The notes: a model not told the origin generated them from the sequence alone. Counted from the first letter of the stretch, positions 17,593-26,337 are shown. The stretch: 64,000 nt of DNA from Shimia sp. SK013 (GCF_001292625.1 NZ_LAJH01000012.1:62001-126000), one strand, 5' to 3'. Numbers and translations: made by a program.

Positions 17593-18627
17593 TCAATCTC
17601 CTGACGTTTGCAGTCTTTGGACACGGGGATCCATCACGCGTCGCCAAAAGCGTGGCCAAAGTGCGAGTGTGCCCATCAACGGCAGCGACCTTGGCAGGAT
17701 CGGCATCGCCGCCTCGTTTATCCGCAAAGATGGATAGTCGCGGGTCGGGTTTAGGTGGTGGTCGGAATGGCGCGGCGCGTTAAGCATCAGCGCCGAAGAA
17801 TAGAATTGCGGCGCGTTCCAGCTATGTTCGGGACCAACGGGTTCATACTTTCCACTTCTCAGCAGTTTGCGGGACAGACCGTAGTGCTGCACATAATCCG
17901 AAACCAAATGCTGCATTTGCGCGTAGCCTGAGACAAGCACATAGGCCAATAGCCCGGCCCAGCCAAATGCAAGGCCACTTAGAAGCAGGCAGATGACTGC
18001 CCCCCCAACATACGCGACATAGGGGTGTGTCCATTTCGGCGGATGCGGGGTTTTGCGGTTGCGCATGGTATTTTCGGCGCTCAGGCCCTTGCGAAAAGAC
18101 CCAATCCACGCCCGAGGCCAGAAACGGTAAAAGCTCTCGCCGGGCAGGGGAGTGTTTGGATCGTTGGGAGTGGCGACCCATACATGGTGCACTTTGGGGT
18201 GGGCTGAGGCGTGGTGCCCAAAAAGGAGGGTGATGTAGGCCAGTTTGCCGAGGCGGCGTGGAAAACGTGCGCCCTTGTGGATCAACTCATGGGCGTTGGC
18301 GTTGCTGACCTGTCCAAAGAAAAGTCCAAACGCCAGAAAACATAATAGCCGCGCGCCCCAGCCAAGGCCCGTTGCCCCTGAAACAGCAGCCACGGCGAGG
18401 CCGATTAGCGCCAGATGCGCGAGGCCCAGAAGAATCGATAAACGCGCTCCGCTGGGAAACTCGCCATCAGCTCCGGACTTGGCCGCGGCACCATGCACGA
18501 GGCGATCCATGACGTGCACAAAGACGGCCATGTAGAGAAAGGCCGCCAGCGACCATCCACCACCCAAGAAGGCGGCAAGGCTGAGCAAAGCAACAGGCAG
18601 TGAGGTGGCGATCCAGAACCAAATCAT
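17593..18627 (-). CDS. alkB: AlkB-type membrane di-iron hydroxylase (alkane 1-monooxygenase family)
   Basis: A 344-residue integral membrane protein with about six hydrophobic helices and the eight-histidine di-iron pattern: NAHELIHK (His113, His117), HHASAHPKVHH (138-148), and APRHSDHHLNP near 285. This is the alkane/fatty-acyl hydroxylase superfamily, so it probably oxidises a terminal methyl group of an alkane or lipid with a rubredoxin or ferredoxin donor; no rubredoxin gene is adjacent. The second motif departs from the EHxxGHH of classical AlkB, so the substrate may differ. Start at 18627 follows AAAGGGA; a longer frame to 18762 has no ribosome site. Confidence 0.85.
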   Translation of the reverse strand: MIWFWIATSLPVALLSLAAFLGGGWSLAAFLYMAVFVHVMDRLVHGAAAKSGADGEFPSGARLSILLGLAHLALIGLAVAAVSGATGLGWGARLLCFLAFGLFFGQVSNANAHELIHKGARFPRRLGKLAYITLLFGHHASAHPKVHHVWVATPNDPNTPLPGESFYRFWPRAWIGSFRKGLSAENTMRNRKTPHPPKWTHPYVAYVGGAVICLLLSGLAFGWAGLLAYVLVSGYAQMQHLVSDYVQHYGLSRKLLRSGKYEPVGPEHSWNAPQFYSSALMLNAPRHSDHHLNPTRDYPSLRINEAAMPILPRSLPLMGTLALWPRFWRRVMDPRVQRLQTSGD

Positions 18628-18824
18628 GCGGAGTCGGTGTCCCTTTGGTGGAGTTTGCCAGAGACTAACGGCTTTGAAGGTGGCTGCAATGGCGCCGATC
18701 CGCACAAATCTGGGCTCCCCAAAAGTTTCTTGGGGGAATCCCATTGACTCGGGCTGGTGCATCAGTAAAAGGCACCTTCATAGATTTTCACGGGGCGTAT
18801 GCGCCCTGGCGCAGGAGAAGACAA

Positions 18825-18992
18825 ATGGCGAAGCCGACGACAATCAAGATCCGTCTGAACTCTACCGCGGGCACGGGCCATTTCTACGTGACCAAGAAGA
18901 ATGCGCGCACGATGACCGAAAAGATGGTCGTACGTAAGTACGATCCGGTGGTGCGCAAGCATGTCGAGTACAAGGAAGGCAAGATCAAGTAA
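18825..18992 (+). CDS. rpmG: 50S ribosomal protein L33
   Basis: A 55-residue ribosomal protein: [40 protein letters not shown] and a Lys-rich end are diagnostic. It lacks the Cys pairs of zinc-type L33. The start at 18825 follows GCAGGAGAAG; upstream in-frame codons are not L33. A strong terminator follows 22 bp later, so it is monocistronic, as usual in this group. Confidence 0.97.
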   Translation: MAKPTTIKIRLNSTAGTGHFYVTKKNARTMTEKMVVRKYDPVVRKHVEYKEGKIK

Positions 18993-19014
18993 GATCCTCC
19001 CTCCGAGACATTGC

Positions 19015-19046
19015 AAAAGCCGCGCCAGACCAAGGCGCGGCTTTTT
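19015..19046 (+). terminator. Rho-independent terminator after rpmG
   Basis: A 12-bp perfect stem (19015-19026 with 19034-19045), seven-base loop and T-run. One of the strongest terminators in the window, fitting a highly expressed ribosomal gene. Confidence 0.9.
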
Positions 19047-19096
19047 GCTTTTGAAGATGCCGCGCCCTGACAAAAAAGACCAACAGGACGCAGATC

Positions 19097-19612
19097 ATGA
19101 CTTTTCCATTTTTTATCAGACCCGCTCGTATTGACGACCGTGAGGCCGTTGATGGGTTGTTTGAACGTTCCTATCCTGAATTGTTGCCGAAGGATTACGA
19201 CAGCGAGACGCTTGATGCCGCGCTGCCGTTGATCACGCGCGCACAGCCCGCGTTGTTGACCAGTGGGACCTATTTCCTGGCGGAATGTGTGGCGACGGAT
19301 GAAGTGGTTGGTGCTGGCGGGTGGACGGACTTTAGTCCGGTTCGCGGCGCAGGCGATGCGCGGCAAGCGCACGTGCGCCATGTTGCGACGCGGGCTGATT
19401 GGGTGCGTCGTGGGGTGGCCAAGGCGCTGGTGGACGTGATCCTCGCCTCTGCTGAGGCTTATGGCATCAAACGGCTAAGTTGCATGAGCACGTACACAGC
19501 GCGGAGTTTCTATCGTGAAATGGGGTTTGCGGAGCGGGGCGAGGTTGAACTGAGCCTCGCACCGGGAGTGCATTTTCCAGCGGTGCAAATGCAGATGGCC
19601 TTTCCGGAGTAA
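19097..19612 (+). CDS. GNAT family N-acetyltransferase
   Basis: A 171-residue acetyl-CoA-dependent transferase. It opens FFIRPARIDDREAVDGLFERS, typical of GNAT motif C; residues 70-110 are strand 4-5 with HVRHVATRADWVRRGVAKAL, where the RRGVAK part is the acetyl-CoA pyrophosphate-binding motif A; YTARSFYREMGFAERGEVEL is motif B. The substrate is not evident. It is a single gene between two terminators. Confidence 0.87.
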   Translation: MTFPFFIRPARIDDREAVDGLFERSYPELLPKDYDSETLDAALPLITRAQPALLTSGTYFLAECVATDEVVGAGGWTDFSPVRGAGDARQAHVRHVATRADWVRRGVAKALVDVILASAEAYGIKRLSCMSTYTARSFYREMGFAERGEVELSLAPGVHFPAVQMQMAFPE

Positions 19613-19626
19613 CCTAGACAGTTCAC

Positions 19627-19657
19627 AAAAAAGGGCCGGTCAATGTGACCGGCCCTT
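19627..19657 (-). terminator. Bidirectional terminator between GNAT and Bax-inhibitor genes
   Basis: Twelve perfectly paired bases (19631-19642 with 19646-19657) around an ATG loop, with an A-run on the left that gives a U-run for minus-strand transcripts. It serves the BI-1 gene and catches the convergent GNAT transcript. Confidence 0.88.
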
Positions 19658-19679
19658 GGCATTTCAAATGGTGCTGCTG

Positions 19680-20456
19680 TTATTCGCGGTTTCCGAGGAA
19701 CTGCAGCAGGAACATGAACATGTTGATGAAGTCCAGATACAAGCTCAGAGCGCCCATGATAGCCGCTTTGCCCAACCATTCGCTGTCGCCGCTGTGGGCG
19801 TGCTCCAGATAGGTGTTCTTGATTTTCTGTGTGTCGTAGGCGGTCAATCCAGCGAAGATCAGAACGCCCAGAGCAGATATCGCAAAGCTCATCGCGGAAG
19901 ATGCCAAGAAGATGTTTACGACGGACGCAACGATCAGGCCGATCACGCCCATGATCAGGAACGTGCCCATTGGTCCAAGGTCGCGCTTGGTGGTGTAGCC
20001 GTAAAGCGACAGACCCGCGAAAGCGATCGCGGTAACCAGGAAAACCTGAATGATGGATTCACCGGTGAAAACCAGGAAGATAGAGCTGATTGAGAGGCCC
20101 ATAACAGCAGCGAAGATGTAGAACACAAGCTGTGCAGTCGCGGCCGACATGCGGTTGATTGCAGCGCTTAGGCCGAAAACAAACAGCAATGGTGCAAACA
20201 TAATTACCCATTTCAGCGGCGAGCCGTAGATCGCGTAGCCGAGCGAGGTCAGGTATTTGTCAGCGCTCAGCTGGGCAAACGCACCTGAAGGGTCAGCTGT
20301 CACAGCCAAATTGGAAATCGCCCAAGCTGCTGCAAAGGTGATCAACATGCCTACGGACATTGTGCCGTAAACTTTGCTCATATGGGCGCGCAGGCCCTCG
20401 TCAATCTGGGCGGTCTGCGTGCCAGCAGCGCTCCGGATTGTGTCAAATTCAGCCAT
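19680..20456 (-). CDS. Bax inhibitor-1/YccA family membrane protein
   Basis: A 258-residue inner-membrane protein with seven hydrophobic helices beginning near residue 25 (VYGTMSVGMLITFAAAWAIS). The C-terminal region carries the family hallmark FAGLTAYDTQKIKN and a half-helix ending LQFLGNRE. BI-1 proteins conduct or sense Ca2+/H+, and the YccA relative is a regulator of FtsH proteolysis. The start at 20456 follows a GGAGG site. It is a single gene with its own terminator. Confidence 0.93.
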   Translation of the reverse strand: MAEFDTIRSAAGTQTAQIDEGLRAHMSKVYGTMSVGMLITFAAAWAISNLAVTADPSGAFAQLSADKYLTSLGYAIYGSPLKWVIMFAPLLFVFGLSAAINRMSAATAQLVFYIFAAVMGLSISSIFLVFTGESIIQVFLVTAIAFAGLSLYGYTTKRDLGPMGTFLIMGVIGLIVASVVNIFLASSAMSFAISALGVLIFAGLTAYDTQKIKNTYLEHAHSGDSEWLGKAAIMGALSLYLDFINMFMFLLQFLGNRE

Positions 20457-20613
20457 GTAAGCCTCCGATAATAATTCTGTTAGGCCGCCGAGTTCCCCCG
20501 ACGGCCGTTTCAAGAAATATCGTGCAGGTCGGGCCGGATTTCAAGGATTACCCGCGTGGCAATCGTTGAAAAAGCAGCGATTTTCGGCCAAATTCGTTAA
20601 CTGCCGCTATGGT

Positions 20614-20823
20614 TTAGCCGCGCCAATGGCATGGCACGTCCCAAATTGGGCGTTTCAATTCATGTTCGACATCAGCGCGAGTCAGGCCCATGTCGTCAAG
20701 CGCCCGGTCATCCAGGCGCGCGAGTTTGTTGCGCTGACGGGAGACGAGAAGCCAGTTGAAAAGCTGTTTGAAGCCTTTTGTGCGAAGGCTGGGGTTGCGG
20801 CCTGCGATGCTATAAGTGGACAT
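20614..20823 (-). CDS. DUF1127 domain small protein
   Basis: A 69-residue basic protein. Its C-terminal half is the DUF1127 signature (RNKLARLDDRALDDMGLTR, then an Arg/Asp-rich end). Members are short, Arg-rich and stress-induced; some in Rhodobacter and Agrobacterium affect RNA turnover and phosphate or stress responses. The start follows AAAGGAG on the minus strand. It is divergent from a LysR gene across a 124-bp region with a perfect LysR-type palindrome, so it is probably a target of that regulator. Confidence 0.88.
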   Translation of the reverse strand: MSTYSIAGRNPSLRTKGFKQLFNWLLVSRQRNKLARLDDRALDDMGLTRADVEHELKRPIWDVPCHWRG

Positions 20824-20861
20824 GTTCGCTCCTTTCAAAAATTGATTGAATGTCGATTTAT

Positions 20862-20878
20862 CATCAAGTTGCTTGATG
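20862..20878. promoter_or_regulatory. LysR-type operator candidate (CATCAAG-N3-CTTGATG)
   Basis: A perfect 7+3+7 inverted repeat lies between the divergent DUF1127 and LysR genes, 39 bp from the DUF1127 start. Its core TCAAGTTGCTTGA fits the T-N11-A rule of LysR-type boxes. It most likely mediates autoregulation and control of the DUF1127 gene. Confidence 0.6.
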
Positions 20879-20947
20879 TGTATGACGCTCTATGATCTAT
20901 TTGTGAAACGAATATTAATGAAGAGATACATCACAAGGATTGATGGA

Positions 20948-21841
20948 ATGCGGAATTTGGATGTGACGACCTTGCGAAGCTTTGTGGCAGTTGCAGATCT
21001 TGGCGGGGTTACCAAAGCGGCGGGCTTTTTGCATTTGACTCAATCCGCGGTCAGCATGCAGCTCAAGCGCTTGGAAGAATTAATTGACGTGGATCTGCTG
21101 GATCGCTCCGGTCGCGGCATTGCCCTTACACCTGAGGGCGAGCAAATGCTGGGATACGCGCGGCGCATGGTCACGCTTAACGACGAAGTGATTCGCCGTC
21201 TGACCCATGACGAGTTTGAGGGCACGATCTCGCTGGGTGTGCCGCATGATATTGTCTACCCGGCCATTCCACGGGTGCTGCAACAGTTCAACGCGGCTTA
21301 TCCGCGTGTGAAAGTGGTGCTGCATTCCTCGTTCACCATGGAGCTCAAGGCGCAGTTTCAAAAAGGTGAGATGGACCTCATCCTGACCACCGAGGCCGAA
21401 AGCCCCGAGTCGGCGGAGTTGCTGTGCAAGCTGCCGTTGGCGTGGGTTGGTGCACCAGGTGGTGCCAGCTGGCGACGCCGCCCAATTCCATTTGCGTCGG
21501 GGCGGCAATGTCTGTTCCGCCCGCGCGCGATTGCGGCGCTGGACCGGGCCGGAATAGAATGGGAATCCGCCCTTCAGACAGATTCCGACCGGACAGTTGA
21601 GGCGACGATTTCTGCCGATCTGGCATTGGGGGCCATGATTGAGGGCACGGAGCCTCGTCACCTTGAAGTGATTGACCACGGTGGCGTGTTGCCGGAGTTG
21701 GGGGAGCAGCACATCAACATGTACGGGGCGGACACCAGCAAGGGTGATGTCATTGCGGATCTAGCCGATTTGATCCGGGCGGGTTTTCAGCCCATGCGTG
21801 GGCGCCCGGACCATCCTGTACGGCTTGGAGTCGTGGGTTAA
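20948..21841 (+). CDS. LysR family transcriptional regulator
   Basis: A 297-residue regulator. The N-terminal winged helix is typical (LDVTTLRSFVAVADLGGVTK, AAGFLHLTQSAVSMQLKRLE), then a linker helix and a two-lobe effector domain from about residue 90 (EGTISLGVPHDIVYPAIPRV). The start at 20948 was chosen as the first methionine of the conserved domain with AAGG 10 bases upstream; in-frame ATGs at 20918 and earlier are less likely. The effector is unknown. It is divergent from the DUF1127 gene, an arrangement often seen in Rhodobacterales. Confidence 0.9.
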   Translation: MRNLDVTTLRSFVAVADLGGVTKAAGFLHLTQSAVSMQLKRLEELIDVDLLDRSGRGIALTPEGEQMLGYARRMVTLNDEVIRRLTHDEFEGTISLGVPHDIVYPAIPRVLQQFNAAYPRVKVVLHSSFTMELKAQFQKGEMDLILTTEAESPESAELLCKLPLAWVGAPGGASWRRRPIPFASGRQCLFRPRAIAALDRAGIEWESALQTDSDRTVEATISADLALGAMIEGTEPRHLEVIDHGGVLPELGEQHINMYGADTSKGDVIADLADLIRAGFQPMRGRPDHPVRLGVVG

Positions 21842-21868
21842 AGCCCGCGACTGCCTTGGCTGATGGGT

Positions 21869-22831
21869 TTAAGGTACGCTGACCACAACTTTGCCGGTTG
21901 ATTTGCGCGACCGCAGTAGTTCGTATGCGTCAGCGGCCTGATCCAGCGGCAGTACGTGGCTGATGTGGGGCTTGATCTTGCCTTCGGCGTGCCAGCCAAA
22001 CAGGGTGCGCATGCTGTTGAGGATCACTTGTGGTTTGAAAGCCATGTAGCCACCCCAGTAGAGACCCATCACCGTGAGATTTTTGACCAGCAGATGGTTG
22101 GCTGGGATTGAGGGAATGTCACCGGACGCAAATCCAATTGGCAAGAGCCTTGCTTCGGGACGGCAGGCGCGGAACGCTGCTTTGAACTGTTCGCCGCCAA
22201 CTGGATCATAAACAACATCGGCCCCACCAAGCGCCTTGACCGCGTCGCGGATGTCTTCGGTTCCTGCATCGATCAGGTGATCAGCGCCCATCTTTTTGGC
22301 GACGGCGAGCTTGTCGGCACCGCGAGCACAGGCGATCACATTGGCGCCCATGAGCTTGCCAATTTCCACTGCCGTGAGACCAACGCCGCCGGCGGCGCCC
22401 AAAACCAGAAGGTTTTCGCCTTCCTTCAGGCGGGCACGGTAGTCTAGCGCAACATGGCTGGTGCCGTAGGCCACTGGAAAGGCTGCGGCCTCCACAAAGT
22501 TCATGCTCTCCGGTAGGGGGATGGCGCTGTCCGCACGGTAGCATCCAAATTCCGCAAGCCCGCCTTTGCCGCCAAACACCAGAACCTTGGAACCAACAGC
22601 AGGGCCTTTGGTATCGGGCCCGAGAGCGTCGACTTCGCCGGCAACTTCCATACCGAGAATGAAAGGCAGCGGGGGGGTTTCCTGATACGTGCCTTTGATC
22701 ATCAATAGATCGCCGAAGTTCAGCGCGCAGGCGCGAATGCGCACGCGAATTTCACCTTTGGCCGGTTCAGGCATGGGAATATCCTGAATTGTGGGAGTGG
22801 TATCGTGGGATGTAACTTGAAATGCGCGCAT
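21869..22831 (-). CDS. NADPH:quinone oxidoreductase family protein (MDR superfamily)
   Basis: A 320-residue cytosolic oxidoreductase. It has the GroES-like catalytic domain (about 25-120: INFGDLLMIKGTYQ-like region, GMEVAGEVDALG) without the zinc-binding cysteines of alcohol dehydrogenases, and a Rossmann domain with GAAGGVGLTAVEIGKLMGA (about 145-163). It resembles QOR-like enzymes that reduce quinones or enones with NADPH. A GGAGC ribosome site precedes the ATG. It stands alone; 313 bp of AT-richer DNA separates it from the next gene, in which I see no further gene. Confidence 0.9.
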   Translation of the reverse strand: MRAFQVTSHDTTPTIQDIPMPEPAKGEIRVRIRACALNFGDLLMIKGTYQETPPLPFILGMEVAGEVDALGPDTKGPAVGSKVLVFGGKGGLAEFGCYRADSAIPLPESMNFVEAAAFPVAYGTSHVALDYRARLKEGENLLVLGAAGGVGLTAVEIGKLMGANVIACARGADKLAVAKKMGADHLIDAGTEDIRDAVKALGGADVVYDPVGGEQFKAAFRACRPEARLLPIGFASGDIPSIPANHLLVKNLTVMGLYWGGYMAFKPQVILNSMRTLFGWHAEGKIKPHISHVLPLDQAADAYELLRSRKSTGKVVVSVP

Positions 22832-23144
22832 GAGATTTGCTCCAGTTGGTTGTCACGATTAGACAGCCGATAGGAGCGCTGTCAAAGCGAGAACAGCCTC
22901 CACAAGCGGAACGCGACACAACGTCACCGAAAAATCCAAAGAGAGTATCAATTTAGAATTGTACCTATTGACGCGCGCTTAACCGTCAGCTTGTAGGATG
23001 GACCTTGATTGCAAGGCAAAAACTGTTAAGCTAACGTACCGCGAAGGGATGCGCGGTGAATTCATAATGGTAACTGTGTAACGCTTTTTGAGTGAGTTAT
23101 ACTGATTGAGCGATGTCAAAAGTTGATTGCAAAGGAGTGGCGGA

Positions 23145-23510
23145 ATGACGCATCCAGTGGACGTGCATGTTGGCAAAAAAGTGCGACAACGGCGTTGGCT
23201 GACGGGGATGACCCAGCAGCAACTTGCTGAGCAGGTTGGGATTAAGTTTCAGCAGATTCAGAAATACGAGACCGGAGCCAATCGCGTAAGCGCTTCGCGC
23301 CTATGGGATATAGCCGATGCACTGGACGTGCCGGTCAGCTTCTTTTTTGAAGGGCTGGAAGCGGAAGAGGGCGAGTTGGCCAGTAAAGTGCCAGCTGATC
23401 TGATGGGCGATAAAGAAGCGCTTGATCTTATCCGTAGCTATTACGCAATTCCGGAAAACCAGCGACGCCGCCTGTTTGAGTTGGCGCGTGTCTTGAGTGA
23501 CGTCGCCTGA
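23145..23510 (+). CDS. XRE family helix-turn-helix regulator
   Basis: A 121-residue DNA-binding protein. An HTH_3 domain fills residues 10-68 (GKKVRQRRWLTGMTQQQLAE, KFQQIQKYETGANRVSASRL), followed by an acidic C-terminal helix region ending RRRLFELARVLSDVA. The AAAGGAG ribosome site fixes the start. It is one of the conserved short XRE regulators of roseobacters; target genes are not known to me. It lies 117 bp upstream of the HisN-type phosphatase gene and may share its transcript. Confidence 0.9.
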   Translation: MTHPVDVHVGKKVRQRRWLTGMTQQQLAEQVGIKFQQIQKYETGANRVSASRLWDIADALDVPVSFFFEGLEAEEGELASKVPADLMGDKEALDLIRSYYAIPENQRRRLFELARVLSDVA

Positions 23511-23627
23511 CAGCGCTTCAAGGCAATCAGACGTTGATTGAGAGCACTCACCTCTCGTTGACGTTGCTTGTTTCTTTTTCCGCAGTGAAGTAGCCCAAAG
23601 ACAGGCGCCCACTGCGGAGGAAGTTTC

Positions 23628-24422
23628 ATGAAAGAGCAAGATCGAAGCGATATCGTTGCTGTGGCCAACGATATGGCCGACACGGCCCGTGCGGCCATAC
23701 TTCCGCATTTTCGCGCAAAGGGCCTTACCGCAGAAAACAAGCTGGATCATGATTTTGATCCCGTGACCGTTGCAGATCGCGCCGCCGAATTGGCGATGCG
23801 CGATGTGCTGGCAAAGCGGCGGCCGCAAGATGGCATTTTTGGTGAAGAGTTTGGCAGGACCGAGGGAACAAGTGGTCTCACCTGGGTTCTGGATCCGATC
23901 GATGGCACGCGAGCGTTTATCAGCGGCGCGCCAACGTGGGGGGTTCTCATAGCCTTGTCAGATGCCAATGGCCCCATCTTTGGCATCGTCGATCAACCTT
24001 ATATTGGTGAGCGGTTTGTCGGCGGATTTGGTATGGCCGAAGTCGCTGGGCCCGCCGGCGTGCAAGCTTTGAGTTGCAAATCTACCAGCGTTTTGCAGGA
24101 CGCAATTGTATTCACAACTTTTCCTGAAGTGGGCAGCGTCGAGGAGCGCGCAGGATTCATTGCTGTCGCTGAACAGTGCAAGCTGACCCGGTATGGCATG
24201 GATTGCTACGCTTATGCGCTTTTGGCTGCGGGGCAGATTGATTTGGTGGTTGAGGCTGGGCTGAATGCCTACGACATTCAGGCGCCCATCGCGGTGATCC
24301 AGGCCGCTGGCGGCGTCGTCACGGATTGGACTGGCGGACCCGCCCATGAAGGGGGACGCGTCCTTGCGGCAGCCAATGCTGAACTCCACGCTGCGGCATT
24401 GAATATTCTGCGAAGCGCTTGA
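23628..24422 (+). CDS. hisN: Inositol monophosphatase family protein, probable histidinol-phosphatase
   Basis: A 264-residue Mg2+-dependent phosphatase. Metal-site motifs are GEEFG (72-76) and DPIDGTRAF (89-97); the third motif is YDIQAPIAVIQAAGG in place of the WDxAAG of inositol monophosphatases, the form found in alphaproteobacterial HisN enzymes. The likely reaction is dephosphorylation of histidinol phosphate in histidine synthesis, a step for which alphaproteobacteria often use this family; inositol or nucleotide phosphates are alternatives. The AGGAAG site sets the start. Confidence 0.82.
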   Translation: MKEQDRSDIVAVANDMADTARAAILPHFRAKGLTAENKLDHDFDPVTVADRAAELAMRDVLAKRRPQDGIFGEEFGRTEGTSGLTWVLDPIDGTRAFISGAPTWGVLIALSDANGPIFGIVDQPYIGERFVGGFGMAEVAGPAGVQALSCKSTSVLQDAIVFTTFPEVGSVEERAGFIAVAEQCKLTRYGMDCYAYALLAAGQIDLVVEAGLNAYDIQAPIAVIQAAGGVVTDWTGGPAHEGGRVLAAANAELHAAALNILRSA

Positions 24423-24528
24423 AATCAACCGTGCGGGGACGTTACAAATAGCGACGCGTCGAGTCCTTTTCCCGTTTTCTGTCGATGCCTGATCACACTT
24501 CACCGAAACGGGACAGAAGGAGTGTGGC

Positions 24529-25872
24529 ATGACGCAAGTATCTGAAATTCTAATAAAATCAGCCAAGGTCGTTTTGACCATGGATGATGCACGGCGCGAA
24601 TTGTCTGAGGCGGACGTACGTCTAAGAGACGGGAAAATTGTCGAAATTGGCACCGGCCTTCAAGGCGATGGTGAAATTGTGTTGGCACAGGGGTGCGTGG
24701 TGACGCCCGGTTTGGTGAATACCCACCATCACCTTTATCAAACGCTGACCCGTGCGGTTCCGGGCGGACAAGATGCCTTGCTGTTCGGTTGGCTCCAGAC
24801 GCTGTATCCGATCTGGTCACGGTTTGGCCCGGAAGAGATGAACATTTCGGCGCAGATCGGGCTTGCCGAGTTGGCCTTGTCGGGCTGCACGTTGACCTCG
24901 GACCACCTGTATTTGTATCCCAACGGCGCGCGTTTGGATGATACGATTGAGGCTGCCACAGAAATCGGATTGCGGTTTCATCCCACCCGCGGCTCAATGA
25001 GCATCGGAGAAAGCGACGGGGGCCTTCCGCCAGACTCACTTGTCGAGAACGAAGCCGCCATTCTAAACGACACAATCCGCCTAATAGACGCGCACCACGA
25101 TGCCAGCGAAGGCGCAATGGTGCGGGTCGGTGTGGCGCCTTGTTCGCCCTTTTCTGTTTCGCGCGAATTGATGCGTGACGCAGCTATATTGGCGCGGGAC
25201 AAAGGAGTGATGTTGCACACGCACCTCGCGGAGAATGAGGAAGATATCGCTTATTCGCTTGAGAAATTTGGCTGTCGCCCAGGACAATATGCCGAGGACT
25301 TGGGTTGGACTGGCGAAGATGTGTGGCATGCGCATTGTGTGAAACTGGACGGGCAAGAGATTGAGCTTTTTGCCCGTAGTCGGACCGGGGTGGCACATTG
25401 CCCTTGTTCCAACTGTCGGCTTGGTAGCGGTATTGCACCGGTACGCCAGATGCGGGACGCCGGTGTGCCCGTTGGGCTGGGTGTGGATGGGTCGGCCAGC
25501 AATGACGCGGGCAACTTGGTTGCAGAAGCGCGACAGGCAATGTTGTTGCAACGCGTGTCACGCGGTGCTGACGCGATGAGCGCGCGTGAGGCATTGGAGA
25601 TTGCAACGCGTGGCGGGGCGCAGGTGTTAGGGCGAACGGATTGCGGGCAGATTGCCGTTGGCAAACGGGCAGACATCGCGATTTGGGATGTGTCAGGCAT
25701 AGAGGCGGCGGGCAGCTGGGATCCTGCGGCGCTTTTGCTCGCAGGGCCGACGCGGGTGAAGCACTTGTTTGTCGAAGGTCGGCAGGTGGTGCGTGATGGC
25801 CGTGTCACAACGATTGATATGCCGCGCGTGATTGAACGGCAAAACGCCTTGGCACTTGCGTTGATGGGGTGA
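24529..25872 (+). CDS. 8-oxoguanine deaminase
   Basis: A 447-residue amidohydrolase that converts 8-oxoguanine to uric acid and ammonia, salvaging or detoxifying oxidised guanine. The metal-binding HxH is in NTHHHLYQTLTRAVPGGQ (His66, His68); further motifs are HTHLAENEED, AHCVKLDG and GLGVDGSASND, all in the order of the 8-oxoguanine deaminase/hydroxyatrazine hydrolase branch. The VPGGQDALLFGWL stretch is typical of the 8-oxoguanine group. A GAAGGAG ribosome site precedes the ATG. A terminator follows 9 bp after the stop. Confidence 0.87.
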   Translation: MTQVSEILIKSAKVVLTMDDARRELSEADVRLRDGKIVEIGTGLQGDGEIVLAQGCVVTPGLVNTHHHLYQTLTRAVPGGQDALLFGWLQTLYPIWSRFGPEEMNISAQIGLAELALSGCTLTSDHLYLYPNGARLDDTIEAATEIGLRFHPTRGSMSIGESDGGLPPDSLVENEAAILNDTIRLIDAHHDASEGAMVRVGVAPCSPFSVSRELMRDAAILARDKGVMLHTHLAENEEDIAYSLEKFGCRPGQYAEDLGWTGEDVWHAHCVKLDGQEIELFARSRTGVAHCPCSNCRLGSGIAPVRQMRDAGVPVGLGVDGSASNDAGNLVAEARQAMLLQRVSRGADAMSAREALEIATRGGAQVLGRTDCGQIAVGKRADIAIWDVSGIEAAGSWDPAALLLAGPTRVKHLFVEGRQVVRDGRVTTIDMPRVIERQNALALALMG

Positions 25873-25880
25873 AAACAAAA

Positions 25881-25907
25881 AGGGCGCAGGAAAACCTGCG
25901 CCTCTTT
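25881..25907. terminator. Terminator between 8-oxoguanine deaminase and tRNA-Gly 1
   Basis: GGCGCAGG and CCTGCGCC pair around AAAA (25883-25902), with A-run left and T-rich right. It can stop both the plus-strand deaminase message and the minus-strand tRNA transcript. Confidence 0.85.
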
Positions 25908-25917
25908 GAAATCCAAA

Positions 25918-25992
25918 TGGAGCGGGCGAAGAGATTCGAACTCTCGACCCTAACCTTGGCAAGGTTATGCTCTACCCCTGAGCTACGCCCGC
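25918..25992 (-). tRNA. tRNA-Gly (GCC), copy 1
   Basis: A complete 75-nt cloverleaf including an encoded CCA. The acceptor GCGGGCG pairs with CGCCCGC and the discriminator is T. The D arm, a 5-bp anticodon stem with loop TTGCCAA (anticodon GCC) and TTCGAAT T-loop are all present. Identical to copy 2. Confidence 0.97.
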
Positions 25993-26009
25993 GTCCTTTG
26001 GGTGAGGCG
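25918..26009. repeat. 92-bp direct repeat containing tRNA-Gly, copy 1
   Basis: This block is repeated exactly at 26131-26222: the tRNA, its CCA and 17 bp of 5' flank. Three A residues on the 3' side of the tRNA are also shared. Confidence 0.95.
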
Positions 26010-26070
26010 GATGTAGCCGCAGAGTGCGCGGGGCGCAAGGGCTAAATGGTGCAATTCTCCCGGTATGGTA

Positions 26071-26104
26071 AAAAAGCGAAAAGGCGCGGAATAAACCGCG
26101 CCTT
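26071..26104 (-). terminator. Terminator of tRNA-Gly copy 2
   Basis: AAGGCGCGG pairs with CCGCGCCTT (26081-26089 with 26096-26104) and the minus-strand transcript continues into a T-rich tail. It separates the two tRNA genes, so each is likely its own transcription unit. Confidence 0.82.
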
Positions 26105-26130
26105 GTTCGGCTTTCCCTGAGAAGGGAAAA

Positions 26131-26205
26131 TGGAGCGGGCGAAGAGATTCGAACTCTCGACCCTAACCTTGGCAAGGTTATGCTCTACCCCTGAGCTACG
26201 CCCGC
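26131..26205 (-). tRNA. tRNA-Gly (GCC), copy 2
   Basis: Identical to the copy 213 bp away, including CCA. On the minus strand a TTGCGG and a TATATT element lie upstream with a short spacer and could be its promoter; copy 1 has a similar TTGCGC/CTACAT pair at the same distance. Confidence 0.97.
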
Positions 26206-26222
26206 GTCCTTTGGGTGAGGCG
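26131..26222. repeat. 92-bp direct repeat containing tRNA-Gly, copy 2
   Basis: Exact partner of 25918-26009 at an offset of 213 bp; a simple tandem duplication of a tRNA transcription unit. Confidence 0.95.
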
Positions 26223-26337
26223 TGAAATATAAAGAGTCGGTCAGGGCCGCAAGTCCAAAATCGGCAAAAAACAAAAAAACTTTGTGCGACGGAAATACGT
26301 GGGGCAGACGTTTTAGTATCCAAGGAGAGACTGGGCG

